Shown: piece after piece, positions 16,410 to 25,531 of the stretch
How the letters are laid out: the number at the start of each line of letters is the position of its first letter
How positions within the stretch are numbered: position 1 is the stretch's first letter
Notes under the pieces: model-generated
Told to the model about the DNA's origin: nothing
What the model saw: the letters and a program-made list of their open reading frames with translations, nothing else
Databases searched by the model: none
Made by a program: the position numbers and the translations under genes
Origin: Bacillota bacterium
GTDB lineage: Bacteria; Bacillota; Clostridia; Lachnospirales; Lachnospiraceae
Assembly (NCBI GenBank): GCA_023386815.1
Contig: JAEWIZ010000024.1
Span: forward strand, 1-52,797
Length of the DNA stretch: 52,797 nucleotides
Direction: 5' to 3'

Positions 16410-19400
16410 TCATACAATTGGGTGAAAGCAAGCATCAATCATTAATTCTTGTTTAACATATTGCTCCATCAGCTCCAGGAGGGTATCGTCATCCTGAAGT
16501 TCTCTAGCCCTAAGCATCTTATTAACCCTGTTATAATTCGAGTCCTCTTCCTCCGGCATTTCATTTTCATAACAGATTTGAAAAACCTCCGTCTGATATT
16601 TAGACTCTGCGGTCTCCTCTGATATATAATACTGCAACTCCTCATGGTAAAAACATACCATCTCTTTACAATGAATTCCTAATATCATATTAGGCATCCG
16701 TTCTGTAATAAAACCTTGGTCTTGCTCCCTCCCCAGATGATAATGAATATACACTTGCTTTTTCGGATCGGAATGATATGTAATAAAGCATTTATCTGTC
16801 AGGCGTTCCGGTACTACAATCCGATCTTTATATTCTAAATATAATGGGAGCACAATGCCCTTACGAACTAACCTTCCAATATTATACTCTGCAAAAACGA
16901 ACTCATGCTCCGCCAGCCTATCATTTCCTGCATGATATTTAAGCCAAGCCAGTAAACAGATATCATTCTCATCATAATATAATTCTCTTTTCATAATCGG
17001 GAACAATTCCTGATCAATTTCACTGTTATGAACAAGATATTTATATGCATAATAAGTTAGGAATGCTCGAACCAGAGTATGATTTGTTATATCCTTATAG
17101 TAAGTTTGAAAGATCATAAAGCTTTCTTCCATATAGCTCTGTGTAAACAGCATCTGGGTCAGTAGCCGCTCTTCCAGCCTATGGGTGTCCAACTCGAACT
17201 GCTTTGCTGCTTTCCACAAACAAAACATGTCCCTCGTTGTTCCCTCATAAAACTCAACCAGATAACGCAGAATAGCTTCATCGTATTTCTTATTGATAAA
17301 TACGTAGTAGCATAACTGAACCATAATTTCTCGCTCAATCCCTGATTCTTCCCTAGCGATCCACCCCGAACAGAGCTTAACCAATCGGTTGATGGATATC
17401 CCTTCTGTTCCGAAGTTTTCTAAGGCACCAAGCGCCTGCTGATACAAAGAGCGTACTACCATGATTTCAATATATTTTGACCTCTCCGCAGGTGATATTT
17501 GATAAAGGTCTATCTCAGCCAAGTATTTTTCCAATAGTTCATCATCATAATTTTCATAATAATATTCAATTAACGTTTGCCGACAAAGCGCTGCGTATTT
17601 CGGGGTTAGACCGCTAATTTCCAGTACCTTTTTTCGTAGTAAAATCGCCTTATCACTTACAATTCGATAACTTTCATAACGATCAAACAAATGTAGCAGC
17701 AACATAGGATGGTCACTATACTCCATACAACGCTCTTCATAATCCATTGGATTAAGGTAGGGCACAATGGTATAATCCATGGACTGTGCATATCGGTTTC
17801 CCAAATGATCGATCAACAATATCTCTACATTTTTCGTATATAGATCAACCTGAGCTCTTCCCTGAACCAGAGCAGCAATCTCTTCTTCGTCCGTTTCTTT
17901 ATGGATAGCAACCACACTGACCATATTCGGATTCTTACAGATCACTTCATTTCGAAAGATGACATAGGGAAGATTTTTTAATATCTCCTCACTCAGTATA
18001 TTTTTATTAAAAAACTCCTTATACAAGACTGCTAAATCACGGTTGATATGATGACCTTCCAGCATCTTTTCTGCAAATATCTCGATCCTCTTGTAGTAGG
18101 AACGGTAGATGGATTCAAACTTGTCCTTATTTCGGATAACACTTGCATATAGATACGCTTTTTTTCGGTCGCTCAAATTACTGTTATAAATAAAATATAA
18201 GAGAACAGGTTGAGCAAGTGGAATGCCAATCTCGTCTGGCACAGAATACATATAATATTCATATAGCTCTGTGATACGAAGATGCGCCTCCACTCCCAAT
18301 CGATACCATTTAAAATACTTCTCTGATTTTTTTATACCTTTAATCAGTGTACTGCAAATGGCGGACAGGATCTCTACGCTTTCATACTCATCGTATAATT
18401 TACATAAGCTGCTATAGATAACCGGGTCAAAGGTCTTTTTCTTACCCACAAGATAAATATATTGCTGAACTGTTTCCTTCTTTAATATCCAGTTTTTAAT
18501 TCCAAAATTTACAACCTGTATCTCAAAGCTATTCAATTCTCGTAGCAGATAGGCATCTTCATTCAACACCCCTACTGCTTCGTAATAAAGAATCGGGCTG
18601 CGACAGCCAAGTTCAAACTGTTCCTTCATTTCCTGAAGCTTAGCACTTCTATTTTTCTCATATTTTCTATCCAGATGCAATAGCAGCCACAGTAAACGCC
18701 AGTCACTACGATTATGTTCATAATAACTACGAATAATTCGAGCTGCCATATCAATGTCATTTTCCTGCTTTTTATACAGTGCATTCAGATAAAGATAACT
18801 GCAATATTCGAAGCTCTCTCTTTTCTTTAATACTCCATCAACTGCTGCCAAGTCTGCTAAAAGTTCTTCCGCCAGCTTATTCTTTCCAGAAACTATGGAC
18901 AGATGAATTCTCATTAATTCTTTTATATGATTCACTTCTGGACCCGGTAGTCTTCTGACCAAAGTATCGGCTTCTGCCAAATAATCAGAAACCTTAATGC
19001 GATTTAAGCGGAAGCTCAGATAATTATCCACCAACCCAAAGTTTAATCTCTGATATTTTTTCTGATCAGATACCCTTTTATGCTCCTTTTTGCATTTTAC
19101 AATGATATGTGTTTTCAGAGTCTGATAAGCGGTTTTGATCAGAATATTACCGTAGTTAGTTCCATATTTTAAATGTGCTGGATCAATGGTATAAGAGACT
19201 TGGTGCGTGTTTCCAATGAAGCGATCCGCCCATACAAATTTTTGCTCCAATACAATAAAAGGGGCATCTGCACTCACTCGTATCTCTGCATATCCCCAGT
19301 TATTCTTTGTTAATACTATTTTGTCGCAGACTACCTCCTGTGAAATTTGATACTCTATTTCAGTACGATCCACCTCCAGGCGGATTGAGGCTTTTTTATG

Positions 19401-19955
19401 AATCGTGATCAAAAATTCTTCCAACGCTTGACTGGTAGAAATACTCTTTAACAAGCCACGATATACCGATTGATAGCGTTCCTCATTAGATAAAAAAACC
19501 CGTTCAAACTCCTCGGATCTAAATATCTTCTTAGCCTCAGACCAATCGGTTCTGGCAAGATTGGTAAATTGAAAAAGGTCCTTGATTTTTCCCAAGGAGG
19601 TCGTAAAAAAAGATATCTGCAATTCTACAGAAAAAGGGATCAGTACTTCCCCACAATCACTGATGATACAAAATTCTCCATCAATGATCTCACCTTCTTT
19701 TAAATTGGAGGCATCAAAATGATAGTTGATTATATTTTCATTTCCCTTAAAATCCGGATTATCAATCTTCATAAAACGGTTTGTGGAGTAAACGGTTCCA
19801 CTGATTACTCTTCCTGTGCTGGCACTGACTGTAAAACTACCTTCCTTTTTTCTACCGGCTTCCGCTTTTATCCTAAGTTCCTCCTCAGATACACAAATAA
19901 AAGGCAGTTCATATTCAAAATCGCCTTTTGAAAAATGCTCTATTTTTTCCTTCAA
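16410..19955 (-). CDS. DUF5717 family giant TPR-like protein
   Basis: Protein of 1181 aa. The first 320 or so residues are beta-rich, with two sandwich-like segments (RVISGTVYSTNRFMKIDNPDF; YGNILIKTAYQTLKTHIIVKC). The rest is almost all helical and repeat-like with many Tyr/Leu residues, as in TPR/SEL1-type solenoids. The C-terminus (about 1050-1180) is again mixed. No signal peptide or membrane helix is seen. The frame opens further upstream, but GGGAG 7 nt before TTG at 19955 gives the best start (then KEKIEHFSKGDFEYELPF). It is first of the four-gene block. A scaffold for the Hsp70-like partner is likely but unproven. Confidence 0.72.
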   Translation of the reverse strand: MKEKIEHFSKGDFEYELPFICVSEEELRIKAEAGRKKEGSFTVSASTGRVISGTVYSTNRFMKIDNPDFKGNENIINYHFDASNLKEGEIIDGEFCIISDCGEVLIPFSVELQISFFTTSLGKIKDLFQFTNLARTDWSEAKKIFRSEEFERVFLSNEERYQSVYRGLLKSISTSQALEEFLITIHKKASIRLEVDRTEIEYQISQEVVCDKIVLTKNNWGYAEIRVSADAPFIVLEQKFVWADRFIGNTHQVSYTIDPAHLKYGTNYGNILIKTAYQTLKTHIIVKCKKEHKRVSDQKKYQRLNFGLVDNYLSFRLNRIKVSDYLAEADTLVRRLPGPEVNHIKELMRIHLSIVSGKNKLAEELLADLAAVDGVLKKRESFEYCSYLYLNALYKKQENDIDMAARIIRSYYEHNRSDWRLLWLLLHLDRKYEKNRSAKLQEMKEQFELGCRSPILYYEAVGVLNEDAYLLRELNSFEIQVVNFGIKNWILKKETVQQYIYLVGKKKTFDPVIYSSLCKLYDEYESVEILSAICSTLIKGIKKSEKYFKWYRLGVEAHLRITELYEYYMYSVPDEIGIPLAQPVLLYFIYNSNLSDRKKAYLYASVIRNKDKFESIYRSYYKRIEIFAEKMLEGHHINRDLAVLYKEFFNKNILSEEILKNLPYVIFRNEVICKNPNMVSVVAIHKETDEEEIAALVQGRAQVDLYTKNVEILLIDHLGNRYAQSMDYTIVPYLNPMDYEERCMEYSDHPMLLLHLFDRYESYRIVSDKAILLRKKVLEISGLTPKYAALCRQTLIEYYYENYDDELLEKYLAEIDLYQISPAERSKYIEIMVVRSLYQQALGALENFGTEGISINRLVKLCSGWIAREESGIEREIMVQLCYYVFINKKYDEAILRYLVEFYEGTTRDMFCLWKAAKQFELDTHRLEERLLTQMLFTQSYMEESFMIFQTYYKDITNHTLVRAFLTYYAYKYLVHNSEIDQELFPIMKRELYYDENDICLLAWLKYHAGNDRLAEHEFVFAEYNIGRLVRKGIVLPLYLEYKDRIVVPERLTDKCFITYHSDPKKQVYIHYHLGREQDQGFITERMPNMILGIHCKEMVCFYHEELQYYISEETAESKYQTEVFQICYENEMPEEEDSNYNRVNKMLRARELQDDDTLLELMEQYVKQELMIDACFHPIV

Positions 19956-20112
19956 TTCGTATCTCCCTTCCACCGCCCTCTTTTCGGTATAAATCAAGCG
20001 TATTGAAGCATTGCATTTTATTTTAAAAAAGTTATAATATTTACATACTTACCAAATAATTATAAAACATATATGGAAAAAAATCCAGTACTCATGTTAA
20101 GAAAGGAGCAAT

Positions 20113-21213
20113 ATGATAAAGCATACAGATCATTTTCATGGAAGTGATTTAGAGACAATAGAGAAGGTATATGGCATTCTAAAGGAGGATATTGTAAGCT
20201 TTTCTGCTAACGTAAACCCCCTGGGAATTTCCCCAAAATTGAAAACGACTCTTGCAGAACGTATCGATGCCATCATGAGCTACCCGGATCGAGAATATAC
20301 CTCCCTTCGTAAGCAGATTGCTGAGTATGTTCATACGGAGTTGGAAAATGTTATTGTGGGTAATGGATCTACTGAGCTAATCTCCTTATTTATTCAGATA
20401 AAGCATCCAAAAAAGGCACTAATTATCGGCCCCACTTACTCCGAGTATGAACGTGAGATCTCTTTAGGGGGCGGGCAAACCCGGTATTACCGGCTGGAGG
20501 AAGAAAAAAACTTTGTACTTGATCTTGCAAAGCTTGAAGCAGAATTAACCTCCGATGTAGATATGCTGGTTCTCTGCAATCCCAATAATCCAACCTCCTC
20601 TGCAATTACACGCAGTGAAATGAGAAAGATCTTAGATATATGTAAGCAAAAAGGCATTTTCGTCATGGTAGATGAAACCTATGTGGAATTTGCAGAAGAT
20701 GTGCTAAAGATTACTTCTGCACCACTTACCGGCTACTATAATAATATTATCATTCTTCGTGGTATCTCCAAATTCTTCGCTGCTCCGGGGCTTCGCCTGG
20801 GATATGCCATCTGCGGAAATGTTGATTTATTAAAAGAGATGAATCAGCGCAAGAATCCCTGGACCATCAATAGTTTGGCTGCTATTGCAGGGGAAATCAT
20901 GTTTACTGATGAAGACTATATCAAAGAAACCCGCAGTCTGATTGCGACTGAACGAAGCCGAATCTGTAAACTCTTAGACAACTGCAAAAATGTAAAATAC
21001 TACGAACCAACAGCTAACTTTATTCTTGTAAAAATTCTTCGTGAGGATGTAACCTCCATGGATTTATTTGAAGCAGCAATCCGAAAGGGCTTAATGATTC
21101 GAGATTGTTCCACCTTTCCTTTCCTGAACAATAAATTCATTCGCTTTTGCTTCATGACACCGGAATCCAATGATGCTTTACTAAAAGTCTTACTTGAGAT
21201 ATTAAACAAATAA
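20113..21213 (+). CDS. PLP-dependent aminotransferase/decarboxylase, HisC/CobD-like
   Basis: Fold-type I PLP enzyme of 366 aa. The opening HTDHFHGSDLETIEKVYGI then DIVSFSANVNPLGIS is the arrangement of CobD (threonine-phosphate decarboxylase) and related HisC-like proteins. NPNNPTSS, DETYVEF and the Schiff-base lysine K220 in RGISKFFAAPGLRLGY are all present. No corrin or histidine genes are nearby, so the choice between CobD-like and HisC-like activity is open. An AGAAAGGAG site precedes the ATG. The gene is monocistronic, divergent from DUF5717, and followed by its own terminator. Confidence 0.82.
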   Translation: MIKHTDHFHGSDLETIEKVYGILKEDIVSFSANVNPLGISPKLKTTLAERIDAIMSYPDREYTSLRKQIAEYVHTELENVIVGNGSTELISLFIQIKHPKKALIIGPTYSEYEREISLGGGQTRYYRLEEEKNFVLDLAKLEAELTSDVDMLVLCNPNNPTSSAITRSEMRKILDICKQKGIFVMVDETYVEFAEDVLKITSAPLTGYYNNIIILRGISKFFAAPGLRLGYAICGNVDLLKEMNQRKNPWTINSLAAIAGEIMFTDEDYIKETRSLIATERSRICKLLDNCKNVKYYEPTANFILVKILREDVTSMDLFEAAIRKGLMIRDCSTFPFLNNKFIRFCFMTPESNDALLKVLLEILNK

Positions 21214-21248
21214 AAAACCTACAACTTTATCTGTATTCGCATCTTCAA

Positions 21249-21296
21249 GGACGAAACACATAATAAATTAATTTTATATTATTATGTGTTACGTCC
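21249..21296 (+). terminator. Terminator after the PLP enzyme gene
   Basis: A long stem, GGACG-AAACACATAATAA pairing with TTATTATGTGTT-ACGTCC, with an AT-only loop starts 35 bp after the stop codon. It is followed by TGTTTATAT. The U tract is weak. Confidence 0.55.
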
Positions 21297-21305
21297 TGTT
21301 TATAT

Positions 21306-21516
21306 CTATTGAATTTGATTCTAATGTTAAAGTCTTTTTAATACTTATTTAAATTTGATCTAGGGCTATAAGTCCTTTTAATTCTTATTAAACTTGATCC
21401 TAGTGTTATAAGTCTTTTAATTCTTATTGAATCTGATTCTAGTACTATAAGCTTTTTTAATTCTTATTGAATTTGACTCTAGTGCTATAATTCTAATGCT
21501 ATAAGTCTTTATAATA
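21306..21516. repeat. Five tandem copies of a ~39-bp AT-rich repeat
   Basis: Units begin at 21306, 21344, 21384, 21423 and 21463 and share the pattern CTTATTGAATTTGATTCTAG, then TGCTATAAGTCTTTTAATT. Lengths are 38, 40, 39, 40 and 54 bp; the last contains a partial internal duplication of the TGCTATAAGTCTTT part. The units are diverged by a few bases each. Length varies and stop codons occur, so it is non-coding. Function is unknown. Confidence 0.75.
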
Positions 21517-21522
21517 CCAGGC

Positions 21523-21681
21523 GACGAAGATGTGTGCATATATATTAATGAAATCCAAACTACAGGATTTCATTAATCGTGTGTTCAGATGGCGCAGACC
21601 GGCATCCTGTGATTGCCTGCATTTGGCAAGCACAGGATGGAAAGGCAAGTCCAGATGAACATATATGCACACATCTTCATC
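21523..21681. mobile_element. 159-bp element with 21-bp terminal inverted repeats (MITE-like or structured RNA)
   Basis: The left end GACGAAGATGTGTGCATA (21523-21543) and the right end at 21661-21681 are inverted repeats with one mismatch over 21 bp. Inside are two perfect hairpins. One is TAATGAAATCC/GGATTTCATTA (21546-21575). The other is CATCCTGTG-TTGCC/GGCAA-CACAGGATG (21603-21639), which is further enclosed by TGTTCA/TGAACA. The result is a three-way junction. AATACC flanks both sides (21513-21518, 21684-21689), hinting at a target duplication. It could be a MITE or a structured RNA. Confidence 0.6.
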
Positions 21682-21746
21682 TCAATACCTAAATCTAAAT
21701 CTCAACATATCCAAAATCTTAATACAAAATTAATGTCTGACCCTAT

Positions 21747-21795
21747 TGACCGATTCGGTTGATAGAAGTATACTAGTTGCATAAACCGATTCGGT
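21747..21795 (+). promoter_or_regulatory. tetR promoter with two ACCGATTCGGT operators
   Basis: TTGACC (21747-21752), a 16-bp spacer and TATACT (21769-21774) form the promoter. The 11-bp palindrome ACCGATTCGGT occurs at 21749-21759 over the -35 and at 21785-21795 around the start point. The centres are 36 bp apart, and both copies continue as YGAYAGAAG. This is the expected layout for autorepression by the TetR-family protein encoded next. Confidence 0.75.
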
Positions 21796-21816
21796 CGACA
21801 GAAGGAGGTGATGAAG

Positions 21817-22431
21817 TTGGAGAAGTTTCATAACTTACCCCTGGAAAAGCAAAATACTGTGATTAATGCCGCAATGGAAGCTTTTGGCTCCAATGGCTAT
21901 AAGAAAGCCTCCATCAGTGATGTAGCCGCTGCTGCTGGGATATCAAAGGCAATGGTTTTTCATTACTTTGGAACGAAAAAAGATCTATATTTCTATCTTT
22001 TAAGCTTCTGTTGGGACTTAATTGCAGAAGAAATTAACAGACAGTTTGATCAAAGTACTACTGATTTTTTTGATCGAATCATTCAAGCAACTGATATTAA
22101 ATTAGCTGTGATTAAAAAACATCCTGCCACATTAACCTTTTTAAATAGCGTCTATTATGAGAGTAACGAGGAGGTAAAGGACGGTATCAAAGCTCAACTG
22201 TCCCGAGCCGATGAGTTTCGCCATAAGATTGCATTTGATGGTATGGATTATTCGAAGTTTAAGGATGATGTGGATGTAAGCCTTGTCTTGAAAATGTTGG
22301 TATGGATGGCTGAAGGTTTTGTCAATCCCTCAAAACCGATTCAGGAAGCTGACCTAGATTATATCTGTAAAGATTTTTATGATTGCATGAGGCTCCTAAA
22401 AAACAATTTATATAAAGAGCAGTATTTATAA
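21817..22431 (+). CDS. TetR family transcriptional regulator
   Basis: Repressor-type protein of 204 aa. The N-terminal helix-turn-helix domain is typical (INAAMEAFGSNGYKKASISDVAAAAGISKAMVFHYFGTKKDLY, about 15-57). The C-terminal helical ligand-binding domain is divergent, as usual. GTG at 21808 and ATG at 21811 also open the frame, but the ribosome site AGGAGG (21803-21808) overlaps or abuts them. TTG at 21817 stands 8 nt behind it and is preferred. Two palindromic operators precede the gene. It is followed by an ABC efflux system, which it probably controls. Confidence 0.88.
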   Translation: MEKFHNLPLEKQNTVINAAMEAFGSNGYKKASISDVAAAAGISKAMVFHYFGTKKDLYFYLLSFCWDLIAEEINRQFDQSTTDFFDRIIQATDIKLAVIKKHPATLTFLNSVYYESNEEVKDGIKAQLSRADEFRHKIAFDGMDYSKFKDDVDVSLVLKMLVWMAEGFVNPSKPIQEADLDYICKDFYDCMRLLKNNLYKEQYL

Positions 22432-22576
22432 TCTGATCTGGTCATATTTATTTCTCGAGACTAATCTAGCCAAAGGTTGCATTATTCCAACCCAGAACTA
22501 TTTAGCCTCCTAAGTCTTTACTTTGATTTATGCTTTACCTAGTGTTATTCATTTTAAATAATTGGAGGATATCTAT

Positions 22577-23458
22577 ATGAATGTAATAGAGATTAAGAAT
22601 CTAACAAAGAATTATATGAAATCCAGAGGGGTTGTGGATGTCAATCTTAATGTAGAAGAGGGAGAAGTCTTTGGCTTTATCGGTCCCAACGGTGCAGGAA
22701 AATCTACCACAATTCGTACGTTACTGGGTCTTATCTATCCCACCAGCGGAAGTGCTACTATCTTTGGCAAAAGTTGCATTGAACATCCAGACATCAGAAA
22801 AGAGTTGGGCTATCTCCCCTCTGAAGTTTTCTATTATGATAATATGAAGGTCATTGATCTGTTAAAATACTCTGCTAGCTTTTATAAGAAGGACTGTACC
22901 AAGCGAATCCATGAATTGGCTGAAATCATGGATTTGGATTTAAAAAAGAAGATTGATGATCTTTCCTTTGGTAATAAAAAGAAGGTCGGTATTGTTCAGG
23001 GTCTGCTTCATGAACCCAAGCTGATTATACTTGATGAACCCACCAGTGGTCTTGATCCTTTAATGCAACAAAAATTCTTTGACCTCATTGCTATGGAGAA
23101 TAAAAAAGGAGCAACCGTCTTCTTCTCCTCCCATATTCTCAGTGAGGTGCAGAAAATGTGCAGCCGCGTAGCTTTTATCAAGGAAGGTAAAATCATTAAG
23201 ACAGAAAAAATGAGTACGCTTCAGGAAAATAGTTATAAGAGATTTATGCTGGAAGGAAAGAATGGGGTTGAAAAAGAAAAATTTAATATCAATGGGGTAA
23301 GCAATTTTACCATCAAAGATAATACTGCAAGCTTTATCTTTAAGGGTAATATTAATACGATTATGAAGCGTATTGGTGAAATTGAGCTACGTAATATTTC
23401 CATTGAAGAACCCGACCTTGAAGAAATATTCATGCATTATTATGCAAAGGAGGACTAA
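22577..23458 (+). CDS. ABC transporter ATP-binding protein, drug-efflux type
   Basis: ATPase of 293 aa. Walker A is GPNGAGKST (36-44), the signature region is LSFGNKKKVGIVQGLL (a weakened LSGGQ), and Walker B is LIILDEPTSGLDP. The C-terminal extension (about 215-293) is typical of CcmA/NatA-like efflux ATPases. GGAGG at 22564-22568 supports the ATG at 22577 over an upstream TTG. It ends 2 bp before the first permease gene. Together with two permeases it makes an ABC-2 exporter regulated by the adjacent TetR protein. Substrate unknown. Confidence 0.88.
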   Translation: MNVIEIKNLTKNYMKSRGVVDVNLNVEEGEVFGFIGPNGAGKSTTIRTLLGLIYPTSGSATIFGKSCIEHPDIRKELGYLPSEVFYYDNMKVIDLLKYSASFYKKDCTKRIHELAEIMDLDLKKKIDDLSFGNKKKVGIVQGLLHEPKLIILDEPTSGLDPLMQQKFFDLIAMENKKGATVFFSSHILSEVQKMCSRVAFIKEGKIIKTEKMSTLQENSYKRFMLEGKNGVEKEKFNINGVSNFTIKDNTASFIFKGNINTIMKRIGEIELRNISIEEPDLEEIFMHYYAKED

Positions 23459-23460
23459 AC

Positions 23461-24264
23461 ATGAATATCTTCCTTTATGAACTAAAATCACTAAGAAAAT
23501 CGATGTTACTATGGACGATCAGTTTATTAGCACTTGCCGGTCTATACCTTTCCATTTTTCCAAGTATGGCAAAGGATGCTGAGGAATTCAAGCAATTGTT
23601 AGCAAGTTATCCGGAAGCAATTAGAGCTATGCTTGGTATTAATTTGGATTATATCACCTCATTGCTCGGATTTTATTCGATGATATTTACCTTCATCATC
23701 CTATGCGGAGCTATTCAAGCTATGAATCTTGGAGTATCCATTCTATCCAAGGAATCGCGGGAACGTACTGCTGATTTTCTATTGGTGAAACCGGTATCCC
23801 GTACCAAGATTGTAAGTGCTAAGCTACTTGCAGCGATTATCACTATTGTTATAACCAATATTTTATTCCTGGGCATATCAATCCTTCTGGTAACACTGGA
23901 AGACACACAGGATTTTAATTTGAAGCTTTTTATCCTTATTAATCTTACCATGTTTTTTGTACAGCTTATCTTTATTGCCATAGGCATGCTGGTCTCCGTG
24001 TTTTTTAAAAAGATAAAAAACGTGCTTCCGATTTCCCTTGGCGTTGTCTTCGGTTTTTACTTAATCGGTACATTACTGGTAACTGATATTGATAATAAGT
24101 TTGAGCGTATGATATCTCCCTTTAAATATTTTGATATTACTTATATCATTAACAATGGCAGGTATGAACCCTTATATCTTCTAATCAGTGCGGTTATCAT
24201 AGTTGTCGCTATTGCAATCAGCTATGTCATCTATAACCGGAAGGATATTCATGCCGTAAGTTAA
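23461..24264 (+). CDS. ABC-2 permease, first of a paralogous pair
   Basis: Membrane protein of 267 aa with about six hydrophobic segments. It starts MNIFLYELKSLRKSMLLWTISLLAL and carries the ABC-2 motif SKESRERTADFLLVKPVSRTKIVSAKLLAA, which matches the next gene's EERDKTTEFLIAKPTSRKTIITSKLLAA. The two permeases therefore arose by tandem duplication and probably form a heterodimeric pore with the upstream ATPase. AAAGGAGG overlaps the end of the ATPase gene, so translation is coupled. Confidence 0.85.
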   Translation: MNIFLYELKSLRKSMLLWTISLLALAGLYLSIFPSMAKDAEEFKQLLASYPEAIRAMLGINLDYITSLLGFYSMIFTFIILCGAIQAMNLGVSILSKESRERTADFLLVKPVSRTKIVSAKLLAAIITIVITNILFLGISILLVTLEDTQDFNLKLFILINLTMFFVQLIFIAIGMLVSVFFKKIKNVLPISLGVVFGFYLIGTLLVTDIDNKFERMISPFKYFDITYIINNGRYEPLYLLISAVIIVVAIAISYVIYNRKDIHAVS

Positions 24265-24320
24265 TATTCAAAATCAATCAGATTAGCCATCAATAAATTG
24301 AAAGGCACGGGTGTATCAAT

Positions 24321-25118
24321 ATGAATATATTTATTCGTGAACTAAAAGCAAATAGAAAAGCTTTAATCATATGGAGTGTATGTATGGCACTACTGGTACT
24401 TAGTGGTTTGGCCAAATATACTGCCTACTCCGCAAGCGGCAGCGCCGGTAATGAGGTGTTTGATCAACTGCCAAATACCTTGAAGATCTTGTTAGGTTTC
24501 AGCGGCTTTGAAGTTTCAAAAATAAGCGGCTTTTACGCCTTCTTATTCCCTTATATTGAAATTACAACTGCAATTCATGCTGCCCTGATTGGCAGCGGTA
24601 TCATTGCAAAAGAAGAACGGGATAAAACCACAGAATTTTTAATTGCGAAACCTACCTCAAGAAAAACAATTATTACTTCTAAGCTCCTCGCAGCATTATG
24701 TAATGTTATAATTATTAATTTAGTATCCATGCTATCATCCTTTGCTATCGTACCAACCTTTAATACAGGGGAAGATATTACGGGTGAGATTATCATTTTG
24801 CACATAATTATGTTTATCGTCCAGCTAATATTCTTAACCCTTGGTGCATTATTGTCCGCTAGCTTAAGAAAATCCAAATCAGCAGGCTCCATCGCTGCAA
24901 ATATCGTTATCATTGGCTATGTCATTTCTAAAATAACTGCACTGGTTGATTACCTGGATGTTTTAAATATATTCTCACCCTTTACTTACTTTAGTTTAGA
25001 TAAAGCGGTTAATTCAAATGAAATAAGCCTTCCAATTACGCTCTTTTCTTTGGTGCTTATCCTAGTGTTCGCTAGCTTTACTTACATCTTTTATCAAAAG
25101 AGGGATATGAGTATCTAA
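24321..25118 (+). CDS. ABC-2 permease, second of a paralogous pair
   Basis: Membrane protein of 265 aa paralogous to the preceding one along its whole length. It shares the start MNIFIRELKANRKALIIW, about six membrane segments, the TTEFLIAKPTSRKTIITSKLLAAL block and the ending YIFYQKRDMSI, which matches YVIYNRKDIHAVS of its neighbour. It lies 56 bp downstream. It should be the other half of the exporter. No clear ribosome site closer than GAAAGG is visible. Confidence 0.84.
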   Translation: MNIFIRELKANRKALIIWSVCMALLVLSGLAKYTAYSASGSAGNEVFDQLPNTLKILLGFSGFEVSKISGFYAFLFPYIEITTAIHAALIGSGIIAKEERDKTTEFLIAKPTSRKTIITSKLLAALCNVIIINLVSMLSSFAIVPTFNTGEDITGEIIILHIIMFIVQLIFLTLGALLSASLRKSKSAGSIAANIVIIGYVISKITALVDYLDVLNIFSPFTYFSLDKAVNSNEISLPITLFSLVLILVFASFTYIFYQKRDMSI

Positions 25119-25180
25119 TACCTTAGGCTCATTATTACTACTGCTATAGCAGCTACCGATTATTTTAGAATACTAAGTTA

Positions 25181-25293
25181 TAAAACAGCAGCTAAGTCGT
25201 TCGAACAAGCTTCTATTCAAGAACCGGAAATCCATTGGTAATTTTCCAGGTTCTGTAGGAAGCTAAAATACGACTGAGAAAGCTGCTGTTTTA
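25181..25293. repeat. 113-bp nested inverted repeat
   Basis: The ends TAAAACAGCAGCT (25181-25193) and AGCTGCTGTTTTA (25281-25293) are perfect inverted repeats. Moving inward, AAGTCGT/ACGACT, AAGCTTC/GGAAGCT, AAGAACC/GGTTCT and GGAAA/TTTTCC also pair in order. The whole folds as one long interrupted hairpin. It begins 63 bp after the second ABC permease, so it may act as a terminator or be a small mobile relic. Confidence 0.65.
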
Positions 25294-25493
25294 TTGCTGA
25301 TCTGTCTACGCAATACCTCTTTGAGATTCCTTGTATGCAATTTTAACAAAGCTAAGAAAATGTATAGTAAAATTTTAAGGATTATGTATATTGACGATGA
25401 ACATTCATGTGCTATAATGTAATTTAGTTAGGCTCCTAAATAATTTCACAAAAATACGTGCAAAAAATACCTGCATCTATTTTGCCCATGAAC

Positions 25494-25531
25494 ACCAACT
25501 GATTAGCATAGATTGTGCTATTGCAGTTGGT
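25494..25531 (+). promoter_or_regulatory. Hairpin in the marR leader, possible operator or attenuator
   Basis: ACCAACTG (25494-25501) pairs with CAGTTGGT (25524-25531), enclosing TAGCA/TGCTA. A short TATTTTA follows, then the AAAGGAGG ribosome site 12 bp on. As DNA it could be a MarR binding site; as RNA it could attenuate the operon. Confidence 0.4.

Noticed and set aside
21306..21516. Tandem repeats considered as a CRISPR array
   Set aside because: The repeats are contiguous and diverged with no unique spacers, and no cas genes are present.
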